From Paracoccaceae bacterium (lineage in GTDB: Bacteria > Pseudomonadota > Alphaproteobacteria > Rhodobacterales > Rhodobacteraceae), in contig DQCI01000226.1 in the NCBI GenBank assembly GCA_003545125.1, positions 12,682-21,454 on the forward strand: a DNA stretch of 8,773 nucleotides, in the 5' to 3' direction. The first letter of the stretch is position 1. The number at the start of each line of letters is the position of its first letter. The translations under genes were made by a program, and so were the position numbers. Below, piece after piece: positions 1 to 6,595 of the stretch. The notes beneath the pieces were generated by a model. It saw nothing but the letters and a program-made list of their open reading frames with translations. It had not been told where the DNA came from and ran no database searches.

Positions 1-1347
1 GGGCCCGCTGTAGACCACCGTTTCGCCGTTCAGCGCGAAATCGGTCGGTTGCGCCGTGCCGAAGAAGTTTGTTACCTCTGCGGCTGCGGCAGCGGTGCCA
101 TCGGGCGAGCCGCTCACCCCCGGCGCCAGCGAGGTGGTGATCCGGCCCCGCCACGGCAGGACGGACTGGTCTGCGGACCCGGTCCAGGGATCGACCAGGC
201 CGTTGCCCGCCATCTGCGTCATCAGCACGAAGGGGTAGAAGGTGACCGCCTTACCGGCGTCGCCGATCGCCTGGATCGCCTCGATCACCGACTGGTCGGT
301 GGGGGTGCCGCCATAGACCGGGCGGCTGTCGTCGTCGAAGGGCACGAGGCCGGCAACGGCGCGGGGAAGCCCCGAGACGGTCCAGGGCATCTCGTGCCCG
401 TCTTCACCGGTCTTCTCCACCTTGGGCGCCACCTCGCAGGTCGCGCAGTTGAGATCGTCGCCGAACCAGGAGACCACCAGCGACACCGCCTCGAGATTGG
501 GCAATTCGCCCTCGAGCATATCGAGCGAAACCGCGAAATCGGTCATGCCAAGCGGCGTGTGTTCGTTCTGGGGCGTCTTCTTGCCCGGCAGATCGCCGGA
601 ATGCACCGTGGTGGTGGCAAGCGCGTATTCGCCGGTGCCGGGGATCAGCGCCACTGCTTTGGTGCCACGGGCGATCTCACTGGTCTGGTGGGGCTGTTCG
701 GGCCGGATGACCTCGAAGTTGAACACCGGGATGCGGTTGCCATAGGCGGTGAGATCGAGTTCCTCGATCACCACGTAGGCGGTGCCACGGTAGGCCGGCA
801 CATTGCCCGCCCCCTCGACCGCTTCGATCTTGGGATCGGGGTCTTGCGTCTCGGTCCCGGTGTAGATGCGCATGTTGAGGTCGGATTGCGCCACTTCCAC
901 GCCGTCGATCCAGACCCGGCCGACCCGGGCGATCTCGCCTTCGCAAAGGCCTAGCGCGAAGCTCTGGTAGTAGTGATACTCGACCGCGTCGGAGGCCGAC
1001 GACGTGCCCGTCAGCACCCCCTTGCCAAGGCCGCCGCTGCCGGCGCCCTCGTCGACGGTCTCGGCAACTTCGCTGATGCGCGAGGCCCAGATCACCTGGC
1101 CGCCGACGCGCATCCGGCCCCAGACCCGGGAAATCGCGGTGCCTTCGGAGGCGCTGGTGAGCCGGAACCGGTCGACCCGGCCGGTTTCCACCGCCTGGCT
1201 TCCGTCGCCCATGATCTTCTGGTCGATGGCGGACCCGGCGATCGCGCCCAGCGCCCGGCCGATCGCGATCGAGGACAGTCCGAGCACCCCACCGCCGATC
1301 GAGGCGCCAAGCGCCGCACCTGCTGCCGAAAGAACAATCGTCGCCAT
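1..1347 (-). CDS. orfg15: GTA host-contact/tail tip protein g15 ('megatron'), N-terminal part, 3' end cut by window
   Basis: The frame is open from ATG at 1347 down to base 1, giving 449 residues with no stop, so the C-terminus lies outside. AAAGAGGT at 1361-1354 is a ribosome binding site 7 nt before the ATG. Residues 1-45 are Gly/Ala/Ile-rich and hydrophobic. Residues 58-88 contain DRFRLT and VWGRMRVGGQVIWA; residues 173-194 contain KIEAVEGAG and PAYRGTAYVV. From about residue 260 comes the stretch with TPLGMTDFAVSLD, VSLVVSWFGDDL and a CxxC pair (C301, C304), followed by NGLVDPWTGSADQ and LPWRGRIT. This looks like the start of the GTA TIM-barrel-like domain. The pattern matches RcGTA gp15 (rcc01698 family) as I remember it. 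In RcGTA the full protein is over 1,200 residues, extends from the tail tip and contacts the recipient. It is the last structural gene and follows the peptidase after 15 nt. Identity is confident; the function of the TIM-like domain is not. Confidence 0.93.
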   Translation of the reverse strand, partial: MATIVLSAAGAALGASIGGGVLGLSSIAIGRALGAIAGSAIDQKIMGDGSQAVETGRVDRFRLTSASEGTAISRVWGRMRVGGQVIWASRISEVAETVDEGAGSGGLGKGVLTGTSSASDAVEYHYYQSFALGLCEGEIARVGRVWIDGVEVAQSDLNMRIYTGTETQDPDPKIEAVEGAGNVPAYRGTAYVVIEELDLTAYGNRIPVFNFEVIRPEQPHQTSEIARGTKAVALIPGTGEYALATTTVHSGDLPGKKTPQNEHTPLGMTDFAVSLDMLEGELPNLEAVSLVVSWFGDDLNCATCEVAPKVEKTGEDGHEMPWTVSGLPRAVAGLVPFDDDSRPVYGGTPTDQSVIEAIQAIGDAGKAVTFYPFVLMTQMAGNGLVDPWTGSADQSVLPWRGRITTSLAPGVSGSPDGTAAAAAEVTNFFGTAQPTDFALNGETVVYSGP

Positions 1348-1362
1348 GTCAGAACCTCTTTC

Positions 1363-1845
1363 TCAGCCCCTTGCGGGGAAACGGAAATACGCCACGATAC
1401 GGCGCGCCCAGGGCGGCGTGAGCGGGCTCTCGACCACCCCGTGTCCGCTGTAGGCATGAATGAAGCGGGTGGCAGCACCTGTCCCGGCGAGGAGCCCAAG
1501 GTGCTTGGCCACCGCATTGGGGCGCATGCGAAAGACGATCACGTCACCCGGGGCGCGCGCGCCCGGCGGCACCGGCTCGAGCAGGGCGCCCGCGCCGGCC
1601 AGCAGCGCCTCGTCGCCGCTCGCCTCCGACCAGTCGGGCGTGTAGGCGGGCAGCGTGAGCGGCTCGCGGCCGAAGACCTCGCGCCAGACACCGCGCACGA
1701 GGCCGAGGCAGTCGGCCCCTGCCCCTTTGCACGAAGCCTGATGCACATAAGGCGTCCCGATCCAGGCGCGGGCCGCGGCAACGATCCGGGCCCCGTTGTC
1801 CGGGGTGCCCGCCGCAAAGTCGCGCAGTGACGCCGGCGCGCTCAT
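1363..1845 (-). CDS. orfg14: NlpC/P60-family cell-wall peptidase of the GTA tail (g14)
   Basis: 160 residues from ATG 1845; the ATGA overlap with the hub stop (1844-1842) fixes this start over longer in-frame extensions. The NlpC/P60 signature is visible: GADCLGLVRGVW with the likely nucleophile C46, AVAKHLGLL with H115 as the likely base, and FIHAYSGHGVVE with H130 as a possible third residue. RARAWIG-like sequence (AARAWIGTPY, residues 24-33) and APGDVIVFRM (98-107) are also typical of the fold. Family members hydrolyse peptidoglycan stem peptides. In RcGTA the g14 product sits at the tail tip and helps the particle cross the recipient's cell wall. No signal peptide is seen, as expected for a virion-borne enzyme. 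The gene lies between hub and megatron, as in RcGTA. Confidence 0.93.
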   Translation of the reverse strand: MSAPASLRDFAAGTPDNGARIVAAARAWIGTPYVHQASCKGAGADCLGLVRGVWREVFGREPLTLPAYTPDWSEASGDEALLAGAGALLEPVPPGARAPGDVIVFRMRPNAVAKHLGLLAGTGAATRFIHAYSGHGVVESPLTPPWARRIVAYFRFPARG

Positions 1846-2729
1846 TTCGCACCGGTCCCGCTCGTGGTGCTCGTCGAGCGCAGCGGGATCGTGAGCAGCT
1901 TGTTGTCGCCGGGGATGTCGGGAAAGCCACGGAAGTTGAGGATGTTCGAGAATTTGTCGCGGCAGGTGGAGCGGCGCTTGTTGCAGCCCGCGTCGAGCCG
2001 CACCGTGTCGCCAGGGGCGATCTCGGCACGCAAGGACTCCCACAGCTCGACAGTGTGGATCCCGCCCACCCGCGAGTCGGCCTTGATCACGCCGACCAGC
2101 CCCGCCGCGGCCCCGCTCGTGACCGTGAGCCGCCCGCGCCGGTACCAGTTGCCATCATGGGCCGACAGCCCCGAGACGGTGAGCAGCTTTTGCTCTTCCA
2201 CTGCATCGACTGTGCCGGTCGCGGAAAAAGCGGGATCGTTCAGATCCACACCGCAAGCGCTGTCGCCCAGCACCGCCGTACAGGGCGTCTGGTAGACGCT
2301 TCCCTGCGCGGTATTGAGCGCTTCGGACAGCCCTGCGAGCTCGGCCCGGAAAGCCCCGGCCACCCGGGTGACCTCGCCGATCCGACCCCGGAACTGCAAC
2401 ACCCGCTCAGACGGATCGGCCCAGTTCACCAGCCAGGCCCGGACCTCGGCGCCATCATAGCGCCCGGCCGCAATGTCGGCTTCGGTCACCGAAAGGTCCG
2501 ACAGCGCGCCGAGCCCCTCGCTGTTGTCGAGCGCCAGGCCGGTGGTCTGCTGGAGCGCGGTTGCGGTGAGGCCGGTGTCGGCACGGAAAGTGACCCCGGT
2601 GAACACGATGTCTGCGTCGTGATCGGTGAAACCCATGACCTGGCCGTCGGCCCGGGTCAGCGCCCAGCAGCGCGCGACCGTGGTGGTCCCGGTTGCGAGG
2701 TGGGCTGCGAAGGATGCCGAAAGCGCCAT
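1842..2729 (-). CDS. orfg13: GTA baseplate hub protein (g13, DUF2163 / phage BR0599-like)
   Basis: 295 residues. ATG at 2729-2727 shares one base with the stop of the preceding distal tail gene (TGATG), which decides the start; upstream in-frame extension would run through that gene. The N-terminus has the family pattern ALTRADGQVMGFTDHD (residues 23-38). The C-terminal region carries four cysteines in two pairs, C150/C159 (TPC-TAVLGDSAC) and C249/C256 (GCNKRRSTCRDKF), followed by NILNFRGFPDIPGDN. A fifth cysteine is at 21. DUF2163 proteins form the ring below the distal tail protein and relate to lambda gpL. From memory, the RcGTA hub holds an iron-sulfur cluster, and these four cysteines are the obvious ligands here. 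It overlaps the peptidase start by 4 nt. Length matches the RcGTA protein. Confidence 0.93.
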   Translation of the reverse strand: MALSASFAAHLATGTTTVARCWALTRADGQVMGFTDHDADIVFTGVTFRADTGLTATALQQTTGLALDNSEGLGALSDLSVTEADIAAGRYDGAEVRAWLVNWADPSERVLQFRGRIGEVTRVAGAFRAELAGLSEALNTAQGSVYQTPCTAVLGDSACGVDLNDPAFSATGTVDAVEEQKLLTVSGLSAHDGNWYRRGRLTVTSGAAAGLVGVIKADSRVGGIHTVELWESLRAEIAPGDTVRLDAGCNKRRSTCRDKFSNILNFRGFPDIPGDNKLLTIPLRSTSTTSGTGAK

Positions 2730-3361
2730 CAGACCCGAAGCTCCACCACCGGCACGCTCGGCACGTCGCCCGCCTGGAACGTGGCAACCGAGGCCTGGAT
2801 CTGGTCGGTATCGAAGCGCACAGCGACATCGAACTCGTAGCCTGCGGTGATCGCGAGCCCGCCGCCGGGCGCCGCTACGAACGTGACCACCCCGGTGGTG
2901 CTGTCGAGCGTGAAATCGGTGCCCTCGGCCTGCGGCGCGCCGTTGACGGCCACCAGGACGCTGCCGGAGACCGGTTTGCGGATCGGGCGGGCGTAGCTCG
3001 ACGTGCCCGATGTGTAGGTCTTGGTCAGCTGGAAGGACACTTGCGACCCGTCGCCGAAGCCGAGCGATTGATCGGCCGCGGTGACCTCTGCCGAGGGCAG
3101 GCCCGATTTGTGGTCGGCCCAATCCTTCCAGCGGAACCCGTAGAGCTGGCCGCGCCGCGATTCGAAAAAGGCGATGACCACCTCGAGATCGTCGAGCGAC
3201 GACATGGCCACGCCCGCATCGTATCTGCGCCGCGAATGCGCCCAGGGGGTGTTACGTTCCTCGTGGCCATTGGCGAGCGTCACCACCTCGGTGCGGCGCA
3301 TCGGGCCGCCGACGGCGCCGTAGCTCAAACAGGCCGGGAACCGGACCTCGTGAAAACTCAT
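2729..3361 (-). CDS. orfg12: GTA distal tail protein (g12, DUF2460)
   Basis: 210 residues from ATG 3361, preceded by the strongest Shine-Dalgarno in the window (GAGGAGG, 3376-3370, 8 nt before the ATG), which overlaps the tape-measure stop codon. The N-terminus MSFHEVRFPACLSYGAVGGP and the following NGHEERNTPWAHSRRRYDAG are hallmarks of DUF2460. Residues 54-83 (SSLDDLEVVIAFFESRRGQL, then YGFRWKDWAD) complete the conserved block. The second half is Gly/Val-rich and beta-stranded, ending QAGDVPSVPVVELRV. In RcGTA this protein forms the ring that joins the tail tube to the hub. Position between tape measure and hub agrees. No cysteine cluster or enzymatic motif is visible. Confidence 0.94.
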   Translation of the reverse strand: MSFHEVRFPACLSYGAVGGPMRRTEVVTLANGHEERNTPWAHSRRRYDAGVAMSSLDDLEVVIAFFESRRGQLYGFRWKDWADHKSGLPSAEVTAADQSLGFGDGSQVSFQLTKTYTSGTSSYARPIRKPVSGSVLVAVNGAPQAEGTDFTLDSTTGVVTFVAAPGGGLAITAGYEFDVAVRFDTDQIQASVATFQAGDVPSVPVVELRV

Positions 3362-3374
3362 CGCAGTTGCCTCC

Positions 3375-4037
3375 TCAGCTGTAGCGTTGGCCGCTGGAGA
3401 TCGCCCGGCTCACCTGGGCCGCGATCTGGCCGCGCGACCGTTGGAACCCGGACACGTCCGGCGTGGTCACATTCATGGTCACGTTGACGGGGCGCGAACT
3501 GCCCTCGGCCTGGACACCGAGCTTGCCGTCGGCGCTGCGCGCGAGCGGCATGATCGCTTCCGGCCCGGCCTCGCCCATCAACCCGACGCCGCCGCGCATC
3601 GGGAAAGAGGTGGCGCCGGAGACGACGCCGCCATTGGCAAAGGGCATCACCCGTCCCTGGCTGAACGCGCCGCCATCGGCGAAGGGCAGAAACGCGTTCA
3701 TGAGCCCGCCGACCGCTTCGGACAGCAACCCGCCAACATGGTCCGACACCGGCGACACGGCGGCGTTGTAGACCGTGTCCAGCATCGACTGGCGCAGGCT
3801 CCCCAGGGCGTCGCTGAGCGTTGACGAGCCGTCGACCAGCCCGTCGATCGCGCTTTTCACGCCGCGGCTGAACCCGGTCGACAGCGCCGAGACGTCGGTC
3901 CCGAGCGTGTCGACGGTCGCCCCCATCCGGGTGAGTTCACCGTTGAACGCCCGGGTGAGGCTGGTCGCGTCCTCAAGGCTGTTTTCCAGGGCCGAGACCT
4001 GGTCGTCGAACCCGTCGATTCCGTCGAAGTCGATCAT
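3375..4037 (-). CDS. orfg11: GTA tail tape measure protein (g11), short form
   Basis: 220 residues from ATG 4037. AAGGAG at 4052-4047 lies 9 nt upstream, inside the end of the preceding chaperone gene. Residues 14-60 look helical (VSALENSLEDATSLTRAFNG), as expected of a tape measure that lines the tail tube. A Gly/Ala-rich centre follows (VGGLLSEAVGGLMNAFLPF). The C-terminal half has two FADGG/FANGG repeats and the GLMGEAGPEAIMPLAR motif common to lambda-type tape-measure C-termini. Tape measures set tail length. At 220 residues this is far shorter than in most siphophages but agrees with the roughly 220-residue RcGTA protein and its short tail. The FADGG repeats with the GEAGPEAIMPL motif also occur in larger tape measures, so this looks like a reduced version rather than a truncation: both ends are clean. 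Confidence 0.9.
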   Translation of the reverse strand: MIDFDGIDGFDDQVSALENSLEDATSLTRAFNGELTRMGATVDTLGTDVSALSTGFSRGVKSAIDGLVDGSSTLSDALGSLRQSMLDTVYNAAVSPVSDHVGGLLSEAVGGLMNAFLPFADGGAFSQGRVMPFANGGVVSGATSFPMRGGVGLMGEAGPEAIMPLARSADGKLGVQAEGSSRPVNVTMNVTTPDVSGFQRSRGQIAAQVSRAISSGQRYS

Positions 4038-4043
4038 TCTCCG

Positions 4044-4271
4044 TCACTCCTTTGTTGGATGGTCCGCCCCGGAGGCCGCCCGGCCCCCGGACGGGTTGTC
4101 CGGGAAGGCCTGCGCCAGCTCTTCGAGCCTCTGCCTGCCGAGGGGTGCCCCGGTTCCGTCCTTGCCCAGCATCACCATCAGCTCGGCAGGGGTGAGACCC
4201 CAGAACCGGTCAGGCGTCAGCGCGAGGCCGTTCAGGCCCAGCCGCATCAGCGCGGGCCAGTCGAACTTCAT
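4044..4271 (-). CDS. orfg10.1: Second tail-assembly chaperone (g10.1, rcc01693-type small protein)
   Basis: 75 residues. ATG at 4271-4269 overlaps the g10 stop (ATGA), so translation is probably coupled. The sequence begins MKFDWPALMRLGLNGLALTP and continues with DRFWGLTPAELMVMLG, the pattern of the small phage tail-assembly chaperone family annotated as rcc01693-type. Position between g10 and the tape measure fits. In lambda the equivalent pair (gpG/gpGT) coats the tape measure during tail assembly and is absent from mature particles; by analogy that is the role here. The tail end (SGGRAASGADHP) is low-complexity and probably disordered. The start of the next gene is only 6 nt downstream. 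Confidence 0.88.
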   Translation of the reverse strand: MKFDWPALMRLGLNGLALTPDRFWGLTPAELMVMLGKDGTGAPLGRQRLEELAQAFPDNPSGGRAASGADHPTKE

Positions 4272-4633
4272 CGCCCGCCCCCGGCGCCTGCCCCGGCCCT
4301 TGTCCCGTCTCCCGGCAGGGAGAAGGCGCGCACGAGCAATTGTCCGGCCACCTTCGCGGCCTCGATCGGGCCGCCGGCGATCTCGGCCGACATCAGATCG
4401 AGCGAGCTGCCGCGCCAGCCACCGCCGCGCAAGCCTGCAACGATGAGCGCAAGCACGTCGCGCGAGGAAAAGCGGCCTTGTTCGAACCGCTCCACAAGCT
4501 CGACGAGCGAGGGCTCGGCCAGGCTCTCCTCGAGTTCGGCCAGCACGCCCAGCGTCAGCTTCAGCACCCGCCGCTCGCCGTCGATGGTCAGCGCCACCTC
4601 GCCCGTCCAGGGATTGGCCCAGGTATCCGCCAT
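4268..4633 (-). CDS. orfg10: Tail-assembly chaperone g10 (GTA gp10 family)
   Basis: 121 residues from ATG 4633, 3 nt after the tail-tube stop. Only a weak TGAGG-like site precedes it, so it is probably translated by re-initiation from g9. The family pattern is visible: ANPWTGEVALTIDGERRVLK, then LTLGVLAELEESL and a helical segment LVELVERFEQGRFSSRDVLA. This is the GTA gp10 family, grouped with phage tail-assembly chaperones. The last 17 residues are a low-complexity Gly/Ala/Arg tail (GTRAGAGAGGGR) encoded by a G-rich run, which overlaps the start of g10.1. Older annotation sometimes calls this family a 'tail tube protein'; the neighbouring g9 is the better tail-tube candidate. No catalytic motif. 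Confidence 0.87.
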   Translation of the reverse strand: MADTWANPWTGEVALTIDGERRVLKLTLGVLAELEESLAEPSLVELVERFEQGRFSSRDVLALIVAGLRGGGWRGSSLDLMSAEIAGGPIEAAKVAGQLLVRAFSLPGDGTRAGAGAGGGR

Positions 4634-4636
4634 GCC

Positions 4637-5050
4637 TCAGAGCGCCGTGAAGGTGAGCGCGCCGGCCGAAGCCATCGACAGCTCATAGTTGGCCTCGCCG
4701 TTGTAGGTCCCGGCATATTCGATGCCGGTAATCATGAACGGCCCTTCGATGGTGCCGAAATCGGGTACGATGACCTGGAAATCGGGCACTTCGCTGTCGA
4801 AGAAGATCTGCCGCGCGCGTTCGTCGGTGGTCTGATCCTTGAAGATCCCCGACCCCGAGAGCGAGGCCGACTTGACCCCGGCGCCGCCGAGCAGTTCGCG
4901 CCAGCCGCCGGTGCTGTTGAGGCAGGTGGCATCGACGCTTTCGGCGTTGAAGCTGATCCGCGTGGCGCGCAGGCCCGCGATGGTTTCAAAGTTGCCCGCA
5001 TTGTCCATGTCGAGCTTGATGAGAAGATCCTTGCCGTTCTGGGCAACCAT
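4637..5050 (-). CDS. orfg9: Major tail tube protein (g9, TP901-1 family)
   Basis: 137 residues. ATG 5050 is preferred because GGAG lies 8 nt upstream (5062-5059) and the product begins MVAQNGKDLLIKLDMDN, the conserved N-terminus. Longer in-frame starts up to 5236 would run antiparallel-unlike composition through g8 and are not credible. Conserved segments include ETIAGLRATRISFNAESVD, GGWRELLGGAGVKSASLSGS and DFGTIEGPFMITGIEYAGTY. The protein stacks as hexameric rings to make the tail tube around the tape measure. C43, in DATCLNSTGGW, sits where I recall a small polar residue in relatives. It follows the tail terminator after a 49-nt gap, one of the wider gaps in the operon, and is followed within 3 nt by g10. 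Confidence 0.94.
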   Translation of the reverse strand: MVAQNGKDLLIKLDMDNAGNFETIAGLRATRISFNAESVDATCLNSTGGWRELLGGAGVKSASLSGSGIFKDQTTDERARQIFFDSEVPDFQVIVPDFGTIEGPFMITGIEYAGTYNGEANYELSMASAGALTFTAL

Positions 5051-5099
5051 GACGAAAACTCCGTGTGTGATCGGTGGATGATCGGGGGTGGGCTTTGGG

Positions 5100-5510
5100 T
5101 CAGCTGTCCTCGACCCGCGCTCGAAAGCGCAGATCGATGCGACGCACGTCCGCGTCCTGAACCCGGCGCGCGCGGGCCCGGTAGAAATTGAGCGCGACGA
5201 GATGACCGCGGTCGAGTGTGAGCGACGCATCGACAAGCGCGTCGGATACCGCCGTCGCTACCTTTTTCGCGCCCGAGAACCCGGCCTCGTCGGTGACGAC
5301 GCTGACGGTGATCTCGTGCCAGGCGCCGTAGCCGGTGTCGTCCGACGCATCGCGCACGTCTTCGGGCCCGAGGCTGACGTAGGTGCCGCCGACGATGCCG
5401 GGCGGGATCGCGTCGTAGACCGCACCGGCCACAAGCGCGGTGATGGTGGCATCGGCCTGAAGCTGCTCGAACACCGCTTTCTGGAGCGCTGTGGCAATGG
5501 CATAGGTCAT
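5100..5510 (-). CDS. orfg8: Tail terminator / tail completion protein (g8, DUF3168)
   Basis: 136 residues from ATG 5510, overlapping the g7 stop as ATGA. DUF3168 features are present: an N-terminal helix (ALQKAVFEQLQADATITALV), then VYDAIPPGIVGGTYVSLGPE, the mid-protein HEITVSVVTDEAGFSGAKK and a C-terminal beta segment ADVRRIDLRFRARVED. Family members form the ring that caps the finished tail and mates it to the head neck. The size matches RcGTA g8. Neighbour order (adaptor, stopper, terminator, tube) supports the call. Confidence 0.93.
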   Translation of the reverse strand: MTYAIATALQKAVFEQLQADATITALVAGAVYDAIPPGIVGGTYVSLGPEDVRDASDDTGYGAWHEITVSVVTDEAGFSGAKKVATAVSDALVDASLTLDRGHLVALNFYRARARRVQDADVRRIDLRFRARVEDS

Positions 5511-5851
5511 TGGCTCACCTCCTCTTCGGCGAAGCAGGTCAGGTAGCGGTTGCCGACATCGGCCTCGGTGACGGCCCGGATCAGGAAGACCCGGGTGCCC
5601 TCGCGAAACCTCTGTTCGGCCCGGGGCCGCGACGGTTGGCCCGCAGGGGCCGCGCGCACGGTGATGCGGTATTGGGCGGAGGTAACAGAGGCGAACTCGC
5701 TCGCCTTGTCGCGCCCCGAGGCGCGTTTCACCTCGGCCCAGAGCTCACCAAGCACGACCCATTGGGTGGTGTAGCCGCCTGCCCCATCTGCCGCCTGCTG
5801 CGGCGTCTCGAGCACCAGCCGGCGCGAGAGTGTCGGATAGATCGGGGTCAC
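5507..5851 (-). CDS. orfg7: Head closure / stopper protein (g7, phage head-tail adaptor family)
   Basis: 114 residues starting at GTG 5851, which overlaps the g6 stop (GTGA). This is the only junction in the window opened by a GTG. The N-terminus reads MTPIYPTLSRRLVLETPQQA, with ADGAGGYTTQWVVLGELWAE typical of head closure proteins, followed by FASVTSAQYRITVR and a C-terminal strand NRYLTCFAEEE. Such proteins bind below the adaptor ring and plug the portal channel after DNA filling. Length agrees with RcGTA g7 (about 112). The start is chosen because of the overlap and the conserved N-terminus; no independent Shine-Dalgarno is obvious, which suggests coupled translation. Confidence 0.92.
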   Translation of the reverse strand: MTPIYPTLSRRLVLETPQQAADGAGGYTTQWVVLGELWAEVKRASGRDKASEFASVTSAQYRITVRAAPAGQPSRPRAEQRFREGTRVFLIRAVTEADVGNRYLTCFAEEEVSQ

Positions 5852-6444
5852 AGCGGGCCACCTCCGAACAGTCGCACCGGGCGATATCTGGCGACCAGGC
5901 CGGCAACGCCGGCAGGCATGCCAGCCTCGCCCGGATATGTGCCGCGGTTCTCATAGTAGAGCGCGGCAAGCATCTTCACCGCCTGGCCCAGATCGACGGG
6001 CACGTCGCTCCAGGCCGCGCCGAAACCGGCGTCGAACCCGATCACAGCGGTGCCGCCCACCGGGATCACCGGCAGAGTGTAACCTGTGGCCACCAGACGT
6101 GGCCGGTGCAGGTCGGGCTCCAGCACGAATTTGTCGCTATCGACCACCTCTTCCGCTCCGAGGCGGTCGAAGATCGTAAGTGCGGTGATCGCGCTCACCG
6201 GGCCGAGGGGCAATGCCTGGGCAGCAAGGTCTCGCCAGGCGGTGAGCGTCCAGCTGAACGACCGGGTGATCAACGCCTTCGTGGTCCGCGCCTCGATCGT
6301 CGCGATCGCCGCACGGAGGTAGGCCTCGAGCACGTCGTCCTGCACCCCGTCGTCGGCGAATCCCGTGCCGAGCCGCAGGTGGTCCTTGAATTCCGCGACC
6401 GGGAGCGCCGCCGTGGGCACCGTGGTCTGCTCGACTAGCATCAT
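5848..6444 (-). CDS. orfg6: Head-tail adaptor (g6, phage gp6-like connector)
   Basis: 198 residues from ATG 6444; a second ATG follows at once (6441). CGGAG (6456-6452) lies 7 nt before the first. The N-terminal half is helical, with the connector pattern PVAEFKDHLRL, DVLEAYLRAAIATIEARTTK and ALITRSFSWTLTAW. The C-terminal part has VPVDLGQAVKMLAALYYENR and GTYPGE, followed by GVAGLVARYRPVRL. In RcGTA this protein forms the dodecameric ring under the portal that receives the stopper. It is the first gene after the structured 162-nt gap, so its translation is not coupled to the capsid gene. A 4-bp hairpin (CCGA-TTT-TCGG) reaches into its ribosome binding site. Confidence 0.93.
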   Translation of the reverse strand: MMLVEQTTVPTAALPVAEFKDHLRLGTGFADDGVQDDVLEAYLRAAIATIEARTTKALITRSFSWTLTAWRDLAAQALPLGPVSAITALTIFDRLGAEEVVDSDKFVLEPDLHRPRLVATGYTLPVIPVGGTAVIGFDAGFGAAWSDVPVDLGQAVKMLAALYYENRGTYPGEAGMPAGVAGLVARYRPVRLFGGGPL

Positions 6445-6485
6445 GGATCATCTCCGAAAATCGGGCCCCTCGCATCTCATACGAG

Positions 6486-6561
6486 GTGGGCGCGTGCCTC
6501 CGCGTTGCTCGGACGGAGGGGGAGCAGCTAGACAACGACGGCGTCTGCGGCACGCGCCCAC
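6486..6561 (-). repeat. 13-bp perfect inverted repeat with 50-nt loop
   Basis: GTGGGCGCGTGCC at 6486-6498 and its exact reverse complement at 6549-6561. The loop contains a smaller repeat, CCTCCG (6497-6502) with CGGAGG (6514-6519), which shares two bases with the left arm. On the minus-strand RNA this would be a strong GC stem. Confidence 0.8.
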
Positions 6562-6566
6562 ATGTC

Positions 6567-6595
6567 CCGCGCCCACCCACGTAGGGCGGGCGCGG
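6567..6595 (-). repeat. Hairpin just downstream of the capsid stop codon
   Basis: CCGCGCCC (6567-6574) pairs with GGGCGCGG (6588-6595). After one A/C mismatch, CCC (6576-6578) pairs with GGG (6584-6586), leaving a 5-nt loop. It starts about 11 nt after the capsid stop in the transcript and is not followed by a T run, so it resembles a 3' stabilising hairpin more than an intrinsic terminator. Confidence 0.75.

Noticed and set aside
49..954. Plus-strand open frame of 301 codons antisense to g15
   Set aside because: The minus strand is open across the whole region and gives a clear megatron N-terminus; the plus-strand frame is a shadow.
1827..2840. Plus-strand open frame of 337 codons antisense to the hub gene
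   Set aside because: Composition is Arg/Pro/Gly-rich and the opposite strand encodes a clear DUF2163 protein over the same span.
5051..5236. N-terminal extension of the tail tube gene to an ATG at 5236
   Set aside because: It would overlap g8 out of frame and encode Ser/Arg-rich sequence; ATG 5050 has a good ribosome binding site and the conserved N-terminus.
6567..6595. Intrinsic terminator after the capsid gene
   Set aside because: The stem is strong but no T run follows it on the minus strand, so only a hairpin is claimed.
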